From Buttiauxella agrestis (GTDB lineage: Bacteria > Pseudomonadota > Gammaproteobacteria > Enterobacterales > Enterobacteriaceae), in the NCBI RefSeq assembly GCF_900446255.1, contig NZ_UIGI01000001.1, positions 1,452,763 to 1,516,762 on the forward strand: 64,000 nt of DNA, given 5' to 3'. This document shows positions 1-9,322 of the stretch, one piece after another. How positions within the stretch are numbered: the stretch's first letter is position 1; every line of letters starts with the position of its first letter. Below the pieces are notes generated by a model. That model saw nothing but the letters and a program-made list of their open reading frames with translations. It did not search any database and was not told the DNA's origin. Made by a program: the position numbers and the translations under genes.

Positions 1-424
<424 letters not shown>

Positions 425-434
425 GGGGTAAGTC

Positions 435-866
435 ATGGCCAGACGTGGACGTGGGCGTGGTCGTCGGGAATTAAAGTCCGAAATTAACATCGTTCCTCTG
501 CTGGACGTACTGTTGGTATTGCTGCTTATTTTTATGGCAACAGCGCCAATCATTACACAGAGCGTTGAGGTGGATTTGCCGGATGCGACAGATTCGCAGA
601 CGGTGAGCAGTAACGATGAGCCGCCGGTTATTATTGAAGTTTCCGGGGTAGGGCAGTACAGCGTGGTGGTTGAGAAAGACCGTATGGACCAGTTGCCATC
701 TGAACAGGTTATTGCGGAAGCACAGCGTCGTTTGCAGGCAAACCCGAAAACGGTCTTTTTGATCGGTGGTGCGAAAGATGTTCCTTACGAGGAAATCATC
801 AAAGCACTTAACATGCTGCATAGTGCAGGTGTGAAATCCGTCGGTTTGATGACGCAGCCAATCTGA
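435..866 (+). CDS. tolR: TolR, Tol-Pal proton channel subunit
   Basis: Partner of TolQ in the proton-driven motor; ExbD/TolR family, 143 residues against 142 in E. coli. A basic N-terminus (MARRGRGRGRR) stays in the cytoplasm. One membrane helix follows (about residues 20-40), carrying the family's proton-binding aspartate, here Asp24 in VPLLDVLLVLLLIF. The rest is the periplasmic dimerisation domain ending near GVKSVGLMTQPI. The start ATG has a good GGGGTAAGTC leader and lies 10 bases after tolQ, so the two are co-transcribed. Confidence 0.97.
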   Translation: MARRGRGRGRRELKSEINIVPLLDVLLVLLLIFMATAPIITQSVEVDLPDATDSQTVSSNDEPPVIIEVSGVGQYSVVVEKDRMDQLPSEQVIAEAQRRLQANPKTVFLIGGAKDVPYEEIIKALNMLHSAGVKSVGLMTQPI

Positions 867-894
867 TCCATCTCGCGATATTTGGGAACCGATA

Positions 895-2157
895 GTGTCA
901 AAGGCAACCATAGAAAACGATAAGCTCAAGCGCGCGATAATCGTCTCAGTGATCCTGCATATCATTTTGATTGCAGTCCTGATTTGGAGTTCGTTTGACG
1001 AGCACATCGACGCCAGTGCTGGCGGCGGTGGGGGTTCGGCTATTGACGCGGTCATGGTCGACCCTGGTGCTGTTGTTCAGCAGTACAATCGTCAGCAACA
1101 GCAGCAGGCGAGTAGTAAACGTGCTGCCGAGCAACGCGAGAAACAAGCGCAACAACAGGCTGAAGAACTTCAGGAAAAACAGGCTGCTGAACAACAGCGT
1201 CTGAAAGCTCTGGAGAAAGAACGCCTCGACGCGCAGGAACAAGCGAAGCAGCAAGCAGACCAGCAGAAACAGGCACAAGAAGCAGCTAAAGAAGCGCAAG
1301 AGCAACAAAAGCAAGCTGACGCAGCTGCGGCGAAAGCCAAAGCAGATGCGAAAGCGCAAGCGGATGCTCAGGCAAAATCTCAGGCTGACGCTCAGGCGAA
1401 GGCTGCGGATGAAGCGGCGAAGAAAGCTGCTGCGGATGCACAAAAGAAAGCGACTGAAGAAGCGGCTAAAAAAGCTGCTGATGCAGAGAAAAAGGCGGCT
1501 GCCGAAGCTGCCGCTGCGGCGAAAAAAGCTCAGCAGGAAGCCGAGAAGAAAGCTGCCGATGCTGAGAAGAAAGCTACAGCTGAAGCTGCCAAAAAAGCTG
1601 CTGCGAAAGAAGCTGCTGAGACTGCTGCGGCAGAAAAAGCGGCTTCTGATAAAGCCGCGGCCGATAAGGCTGCTGCTGCAAAAGCTGCCGGAGAGAAGAA
1701 AGCCGCAGCAGATGCGAAGAAAAAGGCTGCTGCCGATAAAGCTGCTGCCGATAAGGCCGCTGCCGAGGGCGTTGACAATCTGTTCGGTGACCTAAGCTCA
1801 GGTAAGAATGCACCGAAAACGGGTGCTGGAGCGAAAGGTAATAGCGCAGCTGCTGCCGGAAAAGGGAATACTAAAAATAATGGCGCTTCTGGTGCTGAGA
1901 TCAATGGTTACGCAGGTCAGATAAAAGCAGCAATTGAGAGCAAGTTTTACCAGGACCCTGCCTTTAGCGGCAAGACCTGTACATTGCGCATAAAACTGGC
2001 TCCTGATGGTTTGCTGCTTGATATCAAATCAGAAGGTGGTGACCCGGCTCTTTGCCAGGCTGCCATTGCCGCTGCACGTTTGGCGAAGATTCCGAAGCCG
2101 CCAAGCCAGGACGTTTATGAAGTTTTCAAAAACGCGCCTATCGACTTTAAGCCATAG
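895..2157 (+). CDS. tolA: TolA, trans-envelope energy transducer
   Basis: Spans the periplasm from TolQR to Pal and TolB. It is 420 residues, like E. coli (421), and uses the GTG start at 895, as E. coli tolA does (MSKAT.. N-terminus). Domain I is a membrane helix at about 14-34 followed by a Gly-rich hinge (SAGGGGGSAID). Domain II, about residues 60-290, is an extreme Ala/Lys/Glu/Gln-rich long helix with many AAxKKAA and ADKAAA units, and this low complexity produces several long spurious ORFs on the other strand. Domain III, about 320-420, is the globular Pal/TolB/phage-binding domain with the conserved CTLRIKLAPDG and ALCQAAIAAARLAKIPKP segments and its two cysteines. Confidence 0.97.
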   Translation: MSKATIENDKLKRAIIVSVILHIILIAVLIWSSFDEHIDASAGGGGGSAIDAVMVDPGAVVQQYNRQQQQQASSKRAAEQREKQAQQQAEELQEKQAAEQQRLKALEKERLDAQEQAKQQADQQKQAQEAAKEAQEQQKQADAAAAKAKADAKAQADAQAKSQADAQAKAADEAAKKAAADAQKKATEEAAKKAADAEKKAAAEAAAAAKKAQQEAEKKAADAEKKATAEAAKKAAAKEAAETAAAEKAASDKAAADKAAAAKAAGEKKAAADAKKKAAADKAAADKAAAEGVDNLFGDLSSGKNAPKTGAGAKGNSAAAAGKGNTKNNGASGAEINGYAGQIKAAIESKFYQDPAFSGKTCTLRIKLAPDGLLLDIKSEGGDPALCQAAIAAARLAKIPKPPSQDVYEVFKNAPIDFKP

Positions 2158-2162
2158 TGAAA

Positions 2163-2186
2163 TTTTCCTCGCGAAAGTGAGGAAAA
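2163..2186 (+). other. Hairpin with GAAA tetraloop between tolA and tolB
   Basis: TTTTCCTCGC-GAAA-GTGAGGAAAA forms a 10-bp stem (one G-T wobble) closed by a GNRA loop, starting five bases after the tolA stop codon. No U-run follows, so it is unlikely to be a strong terminator. A 3'-end stabiliser or partial attenuator for the separately promoted tolB-pal-cpoB part is possible; this role is inferred. Confidence 0.55.
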
Positions 2187-2288
2187 CTAACCAGGCTGAG
2201 TCACAGGGTTTTGGTAGTTTTGTGTATTTGAGTTTGTTAACATTCTGCTAAATTATCGTGGGCTTTGGGTCCAGATAAGGGAGATATG

Positions 2289-3581
2289 ATGAAGCAGGCA
2301 TTTCGAGTTGCATTAAGTTTTTTAATGCTGTGGGCAGCAGTGCTGCACGCAGAAGTTCGTATTGAGATCACCCAAGGGGTGGACTCAGCACGTCCAATTG
2401 GTGTGGCGCCGTTTAAATGGGCAGGCCCAGGTGCGGCACCGGAAGATATTGGTGGCATCGTTGCCGCTGATTTACGTAACAGTGGCAAATTCAATCCATT
2501 AGATCGTTCGCGTTTACCGCAGCAACCTGGCTCCGCTCAGGAAGTGCAACCGGCCGCGTGGACTGCTCTGGGTATTGATGCTGTTGTTGTTGGCCAGGTC
2601 ACACCAAATGGTGATGGCAGCTATACCGTGGCTTACCAGTTGGTTGATACCTCTGGTGCACCAGGTACTGTGCTGGCGCAAAACTCCTACAAAGTGAACA
2701 AACAGTGGCTTCGCTATGCCGGTCATACCGCCAGCGACGAAGTGTTTGAGAAGCTGACAGGTATCAAAGGTGCGTTCCGTACACGTATTGCGTACGTCGT
2801 ACAGACCAATGGCGGTCAGTTCCCGTATGAACTGCGCGTTTCTGATTACGATGGCTACAACCAGTTTGTGGTTCACCGTTCTCCGCAGCCGTTGATGTCA
2901 CCAGCCTGGTCTCCAGATGGTAGCAAACTGGCTTACGTAACATTTGAAAGCGGTCGTTCAGCGCTGGTTATCCAGACTCTGGCGAATGGTGCGGTGCAGC
3001 AGGTGGCTTCTTTCCCACGTCACAACGGTGCGCCTACCTTCTCTCCAGACGGCAGCAAACTGGCATTCGCATTGTCGAAAACCGGTAGCCTGAACCTGTA
3101 TGTGATGGATATTGGCTCGGGTCAGATTCGTCAGGTGACTGATGGTCGCAGCAACAACACTGAACCGACCTGGTTCCCGGATAGCCAGAACCTGGCGTAC
3201 ACCTCCGATCAGGCAGGTCGTCCACAGATTTATAAAGTGAATGTGAACGGCGGTGCTCCACAACGTATTTCCTGGGAAGGTTCTCAGAACCAGGATTCCG
3301 ATGTGAGTTCCGACGGTAAGTTTATGGTGATGGTTAGCTCGAACGGTGGGCAACAACATATCGCCAAACAGGATCTGGTAGCGGGTGGCGTACAAACTTT
3401 ATCGTCAACGTTCCTGGATGAAACGCCAAGTCTGGCACCTAACGGCACGATGGTAATCTACAGCTCTTCTCAGGGGATGGGATCTGTGCTGAATCTGGTC
3501 TCAACAGATGGGCGTTTCAAAGCGCGTCTTCCGGCAACCGATGGTCAGGTTAAATTCCCTGCCTGGTCGCCGTATCTGTGA
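2289..3581 (+). CDS. tolB: TolB, periplasmic beta-propeller of the Tol-Pal system
   Basis: Soluble periplasmic protein that binds Pal and TolA. I take the second of two tandem ATGs (2286, 2289) because it gives 430 residues, the E. coli length, and sits five bases after GGGAG. The signal peptide ([21 protein letters not shown]) is cut before EVRIEI. The N-terminal alpha/beta domain is followed by WD40-like propeller blades carrying repeated [26 protein letters not shown] and [13 protein letters not shown] signatures. The C-terminus KFPAWSPYL matches E. coli exactly. Confidence 0.97.
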   Translation: MKQAFRVALSFLMLWAAVLHAEVRIEITQGVDSARPIGVAPFKWAGPGAAPEDIGGIVAADLRNSGKFNPLDRSRLPQQPGSAQEVQPAAWTALGIDAVVVGQVTPNGDGSYTVAYQLVDTSGAPGTVLAQNSYKVNKQWLRYAGHTASDEVFEKLTGIKGAFRTRIAYVVQTNGGQFPYELRVSDYDGYNQFVVHRSPQPLMSPAWSPDGSKLAYVTFESGRSALVIQTLANGAVQQVASFPRHNGAPTFSPDGSKLAFALSKTGSLNLYVMDIGSGQIRQVTDGRSNNTEPTWFPDSQNLAYTSDQAGRPQIYKVNVNGGAPQRISWEGSQNQDSDVSSDGKFMVMVSSNGGQQHIAKQDLVAGGVQTLSSTFLDETPSLAPNGTMVIYSSSQGMGSVLNLVSTDGRFKARLPATDGQVKFPAWSPYL

Positions 3582-3595
3582 TAATAAAATATTAA

Positions 3596-4129
<534 letters not shown>

Positions 4130-4138
4130 GAGAACAGT

Positions 4139-4930
4139 ATGAACAGTAACCTCAGACATCACTTGTTGAGTCTGTCGTTACTGGTTGGCATAGCGGCCCC
4201 CTGGGCCGCTACTGCTCAGGCGCCAATCAGTAGTGTCGGCTCAGGCTCGGTCGAAGACCGTGTCACTCAACTCGAGCGTATTTCTAACGCTCACAGTCAG
4301 CTCTTAACCCAACTTCAACAACAACTCTCTGATAACCAAAATGATATTGATTCCCTTCGTGGTCAAATCCAGGAAAGCCAATATCAGTTGAATCAGGTTG
4401 TTGAGCGTCAGAAGCAAATTTTATTGCAGATAGACAGCCTCGGTAGCGGCGCTGCCGCAGGGCAAGCTGCAGGTACAACCGATCAGGGCGCTGCTGCGAC
4501 AGCAGCACCTGATGCAGGTGCTTCAGCAGCCACACCGGCGGCTCCAGTGCAGGGTGGCGATGCCAACAGCGACTACAATGCCGCTATTGCCATGGTGCAG
4601 GATAAGTCCCGTCAGGACGAAGCCATCGCTGCATTTCAGAGTTTTATCAAGAAGTACCCAGATTCAACTTACCAGCCAAATGCTAATTACTGGCTGGGGC
4701 AGCTGAATTACAACAAAGGGAAAAAGGATGATGCGGCGTTTTATTTTGCCTCTGTGGTGAAAAATTACCCGAAATCTCCAAAAGCCCCGGATGCAATGTT
4801 TAAAGTCGGTGTGATCATGCAAGACAAAGGCGATACCGCAAAAGCGAAAGCTGTGTATCAACAAGTGATCAAACAATTTCCAAATACCGACGGCGCAAAG
4901 CAGGCACAAAAACGTCTGAATGCGATGTAG
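4139..4930 (+). CDS. cpoB: CpoB (YbgF), cell-division coordinator, TolA-binding TPR protein
   Basis: Periplasmic protein that links PBP1B septal synthesis to Tol-mediated outer-membrane constriction in E. coli. 263 residues, the family length. It has a signal peptide ending around ATAQA, then an N-terminal trimeric coiled coil (about 35-105, VEDRVTQLERI to QILLQIDSLGS) and a variable Ala/Gly/Pro linker. The C-terminal TPR domain (about 140-263) contains YNAAIAMVQDKSRQDEAIAAF and PDAMFKVGVIMQDKGD. It starts nine bases after the pal stop and is the last gene of the tol-pal operon. Confidence 0.97.
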   Translation: MNSNLRHHLLSLSLLVGIAAPWAATAQAPISSVGSGSVEDRVTQLERISNAHSQLLTQLQQQLSDNQNDIDSLRGQIQESQYQLNQVVERQKQILLQIDSLGSGAAAGQAAGTTDQGAAATAAPDAGASAATPAAPVQGGDANSDYNAAIAMVQDKSRQDEAIAAFQSFIKKYPDSTYQPNANYWLGQLNYNKGKKDDAAFYFASVVKNYPKSPKAPDAMFKVGVIMQDKGDTAKAKAVYQQVIKQFPNTDGAKQAQKRLNAM

Positions 4931-4937
4931 TGAGTGC

Positions 4938-4973
4938 GGCCTGACCAGATATTGCTGTTTTTCTGGTCAAGCC
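4938..4973 (+). other. Hairpin after cpoB
   Basis: TGACCAGA (4942-4949) pairs with TCTGGTCA (4962-4969), extended by GGC/GCC at the base. No U-tract follows, so it may be a processing or stability element at the 3' end of the tol-pal message rather than a classical terminator. Confidence 0.45.
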
Positions 4974-5016
4974 GAACGAAACGCGAGCCATTAGGTGATC
5001 TTGATCGAAATTCTTG

Positions 5017-5044
5017 TTGCGTCAAAATCTTAAATCAGTAATAT
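5017..5044 (+). promoter_or_regulatory. Probable sigma-70 promoter of the lysT-type tRNA operon
   Basis: TTGCGT and TAATAT are separated by 16 bases, and the -10 is followed within a few bases by the GC-rich stretch GCCGCCG. A GC-rich discriminator is typical of stringently controlled stable-RNA promoters. The first tRNA starts 50 bases downstream. Confidence 0.55.
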
Positions 5045-5094
5045 ATGCCGCCGTTGCCAAGGGATATCAAACAAACCCGAAGTGACTCGAAATT

Positions 5095-5170
5095 GGGTCG
5101 TTAGCTCAGTTGGTAGAGCAGTTGACTTTTAATCAATTGGTCGCAGGTTCGAATCCTGCACGACCCACCA
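5095..5170 (+). tRNA. tRNA-Lys (UUU)
   Basis: 76-base cloverleaf with encoded CCA. The acceptor arms are GGGTCGT/ACGACCC and the anticodon loop reads CTTTTAA (anticodon TTT). It differs from the three other Lys copies only by the T4-A69 pair in the acceptor stem. First gene of a five-tRNA operon that corresponds to lysT-valT-lysW of E. coli. Confidence 0.97.
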
Positions 5171-5214
5171 ATTTCGAAGCAGTCAGTATTTGAAGAAGCA
5201 GTAAACCGCATTGC

Positions 5215-5290
5215 GGGGCGTTAGCTCAGTTGGTAGAGCAGTTGACTTTTAATCAATTGGTCGCAGGTTCGAATCCTGCACGCCCCACCA
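5215..5290 (+). tRNA. tRNA-Lys (UUU)
   Basis: 76 bases with encoded CCA, acceptor GGGGCGT/ACGCCCC, anticodon TTT. Its sequence is identical to the copies at 5393 and 5514. The 5' spacer ends GCAGTAAACCGCAT, which recurs before the last copy, showing that gene and spacer were duplicated together. Confidence 0.97.
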
Positions 5291-5313
5291 GATTTATAGT
5301 AGTACCGAAGTTT

Positions 5314-5389
5314 GGGTGATTAGCTCAGTTGGTAGAGCACCTCCTTTACACGGAGGGGGTCGGCGGTTCGAGCCCGTCATCACCCACCA
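5314..5389 (+). tRNA. tRNA-Val (UAC)
   Basis: 76 bases with encoded CCA, acceptor GGGTGAT/ATCACCC, anticodon loop with TAC and stem CCTCC/GGAGG. Sits third in the Lys/Val tRNA operon, only three bases ahead of the next tRNA-Lys. Confidence 0.97.
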
Positions 5390-5392
5390 TTC

Positions 5393-5468
5393 GGGGCGTT
5401 AGCTCAGTTGGTAGAGCAGTTGACTTTTAATCAATTGGTCGCAGGTTCGAATCCTGCACGCCCCACCA
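5393..5468 (+). tRNA. tRNA-Lys (UUU)
   Basis: 76 bases with encoded CCA, anticodon TTT, identical to the copy at 5215. It follows tRNA-Val after three bases. Confidence 0.97.
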
Positions 5469-5513
5469 CTCCTTGAGTGAAAGCATTTTCGATTTAGCAG
5501 TAAACCGCATAGC

Positions 5514-5589
5514 GGGGCGTTAGCTCAGTTGGTAGAGCAGTTGACTTTTAATCAATTGGTCGCAGGTTCGAATCCTGCACGCCCCACCA
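5514..5589 (+). tRNA. tRNA-Lys (UUU)
   Basis: 76 bases with encoded CCA, anticodon TTT, identical to the copies at 5215 and 5393. Last gene of the operon; a strong terminator hairpin begins eight bases later. Confidence 0.97.
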
Positions 5590-5596
5590 AATTTAG

Positions 5597-5630
5597 ACTA
5601 AGGCGCCATTACGGCGCCTTAGTTGTTTCT
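5597..5630 (+). terminator. Rho-independent terminator of the tRNA operon
   Basis: Perfect 11-bp stem ACTAAGGCGCC / GGCGCCTTAGT with loop ATTAC, then TGTTTCT. It lies eight bases past the last tRNA. Confidence 0.85.
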
Positions 5631-5675
5631 GAAGATTCAAATTCCCCACGACAATCCCGCCATAATTCGCTATCT

Positions 5676-5693
5676 TGTTTAGCATACAAAACA
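5676..5693 (+). promoter_or_regulatory. NadR operator upstream of nadA
   Basis: TGTTTA-GCATAC-AAAACA differs at one base from the known enterobacterial NadR box TGTTTA-N6-TAAACA. It lies 74 bases before the nadA start, so nadA-pnuC is probably repressed when NAD is plentiful. Confidence 0.7.
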
Positions 5694-5766
5694 ACCTTAG
5701 CCATTTCTGGTCGATCTTCATCAGAAAAGTGCTAATTTGGTTAAGTCAGTCAAACGAGAAAGCACT

Positions 5767-6828
5767 ATGAGCGTAATGTTCGATCCGGAAGCAGCGATTT
5801 ATCCTTTCCCACCTAAGCCACAGCCTTTGAGCGCGGACGAAAAGCAATTTTACCGCGAGAAAATCAAGCGTCTGCTGAAAGAGCGGAATGCTGTCATGGT
5901 GGCTCATTACTACACCGACCCTGAAATTCAGGCTCTGGCGGAGGAGACTGGCGGCTGTATCTCTGATTCTCTCGAGATGGCTCGTTTTGGGGCAAATCAT
6001 CCAGCCACTACCCTCCTGGTGGCAGGCGTACGCTTTATGGGTGAAACATCGAAGATCCTGAGCCCGGAAAAAACCGTTCTGATGCCTACGCTTAATGCGG
6101 AATGTTCTCTGGATCTCGGCTGCCCAATCGAGGAGTTTAACGCCTTTTGCGATAAGCATCCCGATCGCACTGTGGTGGTCTATGCTAATACTTCCGCTGC
6201 GGTGAAAGCCCGTGCGGATTGGGTTGTGACATCCAGTATCGCCGTTGAATTGATTGAACATCTCGATAGCCTGGGCGAGAAAATCATCTGGGCACCGGAT
6301 CGTCATCTCGGGAATTATGTACAAAAGCAAACCGGCGCTGATGTGTTGTGCTGGCAGGGCGCGTGTATCGTACATGACGAGTTCAAAACTCAGGCGTTAA
6401 CCCGCATGAAAGCACTTTATCCGGATGCTGCGGTATTAGTTCACCCGGAATCCCCGCAGGCCATCGTTGATTTGGCCGATGCTGTAGGCTCCACCAGTCA
6501 GCTTATTACCGCGGCAAAAACGTTGCCCCACAAGAAACTGATCGTGGCGACCGACCGCGGGATTTTTTACAAAATGCAGCAAGCATGCCCGGATAAAGAG
6601 TTGTTCGAAGCACCGACTGCAGGCGAAGGGGCAACGTGTCGTACCTGTGCTCATTGCCCATGGATGGCGATGAACGGCCTTAAAGCTATCGCTGAGGGGT
6701 TGGAGCAGGGCGGAGCGGCGCATGAGATTCATGTTGACGCTGCACTCCGTGAGGGCGCTCTGGTGCCTTTAAATCGAATGTTAGCTTTTGCCGCTGAATT
6801 ACGACGGAATATTAAAGGCAACGCATAA
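5767..6828 (+). CDS. nadA: NadA, quinolinate synthase
   Basis: Condenses iminoaspartate with dihydroxyacetone phosphate to quinolinate in de novo NAD synthesis; a [4Fe-4S] enzyme. I start at 5767 ([18 protein letters not shown]), which matches E. coli NadA; an in-frame Met 30 bases upstream lacks family support. 353 residues. The three cluster-ligand regions are present: [22 protein letters not shown] and [15 protein letters not shown] NadR box lies upstream and pnuC follows after 23 bases, with a short palindrome (GCATAAG..CTTATGC, 6823-6839) over the stop codon. Confidence 0.97.
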   Translation: MSVMFDPEAAIYPFPPKPQPLSADEKQFYREKIKRLLKERNAVMVAHYYTDPEIQALAEETGGCISDSLEMARFGANHPATTLLVAGVRFMGETSKILSPEKTVLMPTLNAECSLDLGCPIEEFNAFCDKHPDRTVVVYANTSAAVKARADWVVTSSIAVELIEHLDSLGEKIIWAPDRHLGNYVQKQTGADVLCWQGACIVHDEFKTQALTRMKALYPDAAVLVHPESPQAIVDLADAVGSTSQLITAAKTLPHKKLIVATDRGIFYKMQQACPDKELFEAPTAGEGATCRTCAHCPWMAMNGLKAIAEGLEQGGAAHEIHVDAALREGALVPLNRMLAFAAELRRNIKGNA

Positions 6829-6851
6829 GGATCTTATGCTCAGGAGCGAAT

Positions 6852-7568
6852 ATGGATTTTTTTAGCACGCAGAACATTTTGGTTCACATCCCCATCGGCG
6901 CTGGCGGGTATGATTTATCATGGATAGAAGCTATTGGAACCGTGGCGGGCTTACTGTGCATCTGGTTGGCGAGCCTTGAAAAGATCAGCAATTACGCATT
7001 CGGCTTAATTAACGTTACGCTCTTTGCGGTTATTTTCTTTCAGATTCAACTTTACGCGAGCCTGTTGCTACAGCTGTTCTTCTTTGCGGCCAATATTTAC
7101 GGTTGGTATGCGTGGTCACGGCAGACAAACGATAATCAGGCGGCTCTCCAGATTCGCTGGCTACCGTTGCCCAAAGCCCTCGCCTGGATTGCTGTTTGCG
7201 TTGGGGCGATTGGTTTAATGACCGTGTTTATCGATCCGGTATTTGCATTCCTGACCCGAATAGCGGTTTCTGTCATGCAGGGGCTGGGACTGAATGTGAC
7301 CATGCCTGTGCTTCAGCCTGATGCCTTCCCGTTCTGGGACTCTTGCATGATGGTGTTGTCGATTGTGGCGATGATTCTGATGACCCGTAAGTATGTCGAA
7401 AACTGGCTGCTATGGGTGATCATTAACGTGATTAGCGTGGTGATTTTCGCCCTGCAAGGCGTCTATGCGATGTCGCTCGAATATATGATTCTGACGTTTA
7501 TCGCGCTCAATGGCAGCCGCATGTGGATCAAAAGTGCGCGTGAACGTGGCTCACGCGCCTTGTCTTAA
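6852..7568 (+). CDS. pnuC: PnuC, nicotinamide riboside transporter
   Basis: Inner-membrane facilitator for nicotinamide riboside salvage. 238 residues with about seven hydrophobic segments. The N-terminus MDFFSTQNILVHIPIGAGGY and the C-terminal half (PFWDSCMMVLSIVAMILMTR, NWLLWVIINVISVVIFALQG) are close to identical to E. coli PnuC. It lies 23 bases after nadA in the same operon, pairing synthesis and salvage of NAD precursors. It ends directly against the convergent zitB stop codon with no base between. Confidence 0.97.
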   Translation: MDFFSTQNILVHIPIGAGGYDLSWIEAIGTVAGLLCIWLASLEKISNYAFGLINVTLFAVIFFQIQLYASLLLQLFFFAANIYGWYAWSRQTNDNQAALQIRWLPLPKALAWIAVCVGAIGLMTVFIDPVFAFLTRIAVSVMQGLGLNVTMPVLQPDAFPFWDSCMMVLSIVAMILMTRKYVENWLLWVIINVISVVIFALQGVYAMSLEYMILTFIALNGSRMWIKSARERGSRALS

Positions 7569-8501
7569 TCAATGATGATGATGAGCATGGTCGTGCTGAC
7601 CATGCTCGTTTAAATCACAATCTTGCCCATGGCAAAGCTGATACTCCATCTGCACCGTCGCATGTTCAATCTGATACTCATCTTTTAGAAAATGATGGAT
7701 GCGCTCTAACAGGGCGTCGTGGTCGTGTGGTGGCACCACCTGAACATGCATTGTCATTAACGGCTTTTCGCCAACCAGCCAGATGTGTACGTGGTGAACA
7801 TTACGAACTTCCGGGATTGTTCTGGCTAATTTCCGCTTCAAAACAGGGATATCAATGGAGTGAGGTGCGCCTTCGAGCAGCTCGTTGACACTCTCTTTAA
7901 GTAAATTCCACGCACTGCGCAGCACCAGGCACGAAACCAAAATAGAAAGGATCGGGTCAATGGGCGTCCATCCCGTCCACAGAATGATCAGTGCCGCAGC
8001 AATCGCGCCTACAGAACCCAGTAAATCCCCCAGAACATGCAGTGCCGCAGCGCGCACGTTAATATTCTTTTCTTCATTTCCGCGATGCAAAATCCAGAAA
8101 GAAAACAAATTCGCCAGCAATCCTGCAAACGCAATAATCAGCATTGTCCAACCGGCGATCGGTTGCGGATGATAGAAACGGCTTATCGCTTCCCAGACAA
8201 TCAATACGGTAATGACCACCAGAGCAATGGCATTCACAAACGCAGCAAGCGTGGTCAGTCTTAACCATCCGAAGGTATGACGGGCATTGGGTGGACGCCT
8301 GGCAAACTGCACAGCCAGCAACGCGACTAACAATGCTGCGGCATCAGTGAGCATGTGGCCTGCGTCGGCAAGCAAAGCAAGCGACCCGGAAATAATCCCG
8401 CCGATGACTTCTGCCACCATAAAGAGGGCCGTGATGACAAACGCCCAAAGCAGGCGTCTGGAATTGGTATCACCGGAGGAATGTTGATGTGTATGCGCCA
8501 T
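7569..8501 (-). CDS. zitB: ZitB, zinc efflux cation-diffusion facilitator
   Basis: Zn2+/H+ antiporter of the CDF family in the inner membrane. 310 residues. It has an N-terminal metal-rich tail ([13 protein letters not shown]), six membrane helices with the HxxxD zinc-site pattern ([12 protein letters not shown] in helix 2), and a cytoplasmic ferredoxin-like domain ([20 protein letters not shown]). The C-terminal His cluster ([20 protein letters not shown]) is longer than in many CDF proteins. Convergent with pnuC. Confidence 0.95.
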   Translation of the reverse strand: MAHTHQHSSGDTNSRRLLWAFVITALFMVAEVIGGIISGSLALLADAGHMLTDAAALLVALLAVQFARRPPNARHTFGWLRLTTLAAFVNAIALVVITVLIVWEAISRFYHPQPIAGWTMLIIAFAGLLANLFSFWILHRGNEEKNINVRAAALHVLGDLLGSVGAIAAALIILWTGWTPIDPILSILVSCLVLRSAWNLLKESVNELLEGAPHSIDIPVLKRKLARTIPEVRNVHHVHIWLVGEKPLMTMHVQVVPPHDHDALLERIHHFLKDEYQIEHATVQMEYQLCHGQDCDLNEHGQHDHAHHHH

Positions 8502-8578
8502 GGTTTCTTCTGTTTTCGCAAAACAACGATGCGCTAATTATAACCACTAATGCTGATTAACTTATTGAATAAAGCTCA

Positions 8579-8603
8579 TAAAAAAGGAGAGCCTTAGCTC
8601 CCC
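8579..8603 (-). terminator. Terminator of ybgS
   Basis: On the minus strand GGGGAGC-TAAG-GCTCTCC (7-bp stem with one wobble) is followed by a run of T. It lies between ybgS and the zitB start. Confidence 0.75.
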
Positions 8604-8624
8604 TCATGTTTAGCGGTGTTTCTT

Positions 8625-8996
8625 TTACTGTGAAGTGCCGTCCACTTTCGTGTTCACATCATCACCGCTACCGGTTTCAACCTTTTGGTTGGTATCCGGG
8701 CATTTGCCGTCTTTACACATCGAATTTTTATGGATTTCATCTTTGCTCATCCCGTCGCTGGTCATACCGCTACTGCTGGTTGAGCCATTTGGATGAAGCA
8801 TCGTGCCGCCATTGTTGATATTGCTATTATCAACGCCTTTAGGCGCAAGGTTCTGATTCGCATCCGGCGCAACCTGGCCTGCTGATGCTGCGGCGTTTGC
8901 CTGGCCATTATTGTCACCGCTAGTATCTGCGGCCATTGCCAGACCACTGGCGACTGAAAGGGTTGCTGTCAGGAAAAGTGCGGTTAATTTTTTCAT
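8625..8996 (-). CDS. ybgS: YbgS, homeobox-like small periplasmic protein
   Basis: Exported protein of unknown function in enterobacteria. Three tandem ATG codons occur (9002, 8999, 8996). I choose 8996 because it stands seven bases from AGGAG and gives [22 protein letters not shown], a standard signal peptide. The 123-residue product resembles E. coli YbgS (126): an acidic Asn/Gly-rich mature part with [18 protein letters not shown] containing two cysteines, and a C-terminal [10 protein letters not shown]. No catalytic motif is visible. Confidence 0.88.
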   Translation of the reverse strand: MKKLTALFLTATLSVASGLAMAADTSGDNNGQANAAASAGQVAPDANQNLAPKGVDNSNINNGGTMLHPNGSTSSSGMTSDGMSKDEIHKNSMCKDGKCPDTNQKVETGSGDDVNTKVDGTSQ

Positions 8997-9225
8997 CATC
9001 ATGCTCCTGTTCTGGTTGTTATTGCTGGATAACTTCTTCCAACAGTGCACTTGCTTTATTCTGAGATTGCGGCCTTTATCAACTAAATATGTCACCGATT
9101 AAGATCGCGTCAGAATACAATTTTGCTAAAGGACTACTTTTTAGTGTTAACAATTAAAAATTGTAGCGGTAAACCGGGGTTTTACCATTTTTTGACGCTT
9201 TTTAGGTCGTTTCCAGGAATATTCC

Positions 9226-9259
9226 GCCTGAAGTGTAAAAGCCCGTTTACACTTCAGGC
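9226..9259 (+). promoter_or_regulatory. TyrR strong box within an extended palindrome, aroG control region
   Basis: TGTAAA-AGCCCG-TTTACA (9234-9251) is an exact TyrR strong-box pattern (TGTAAA-N6-TTTACA). Here it is the core of a perfect inverted repeat with 14-base arms, GCCTGAAGTGTAAA / TTTACACTTCAGGC. It lies 72 bases before the aroG start, as expected for repression of aroG by TyrR with phenylalanine. The rest of the 326-base gap between ybgS and aroG (8997-9322) is AT-rich promoter DNA with no ORF. Confidence 0.85.
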
Positions 9260-9322
9260 TTGAAGCGATAGATTGAAGGGATTGCAACTAAGCTAAATCT
9301 CAAGGCCATTCCCGGACATATC

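Noticed and set aside
946-1904. Several long minus- and plus-frame ORFs inside tolA (up to 165 codons)
   Set aside because: They mirror the low-complexity Ala/Lys repeat of TolA; composition is Leu/Arg-rich nonsense with no family pattern, and tolA is certain.
5095-5589. Regularly spaced near-identical units as a CRISPR-like array
   Set aside because: Units are 76-base tRNA cloverleaves with CCA ends; spacers are short and partly identical.
5529-5735. 68-codon ORF starting inside the last tRNA-Lys
   Set aside because: It translates tRNA sequence and then a terminator; no Shine-Dalgarno.
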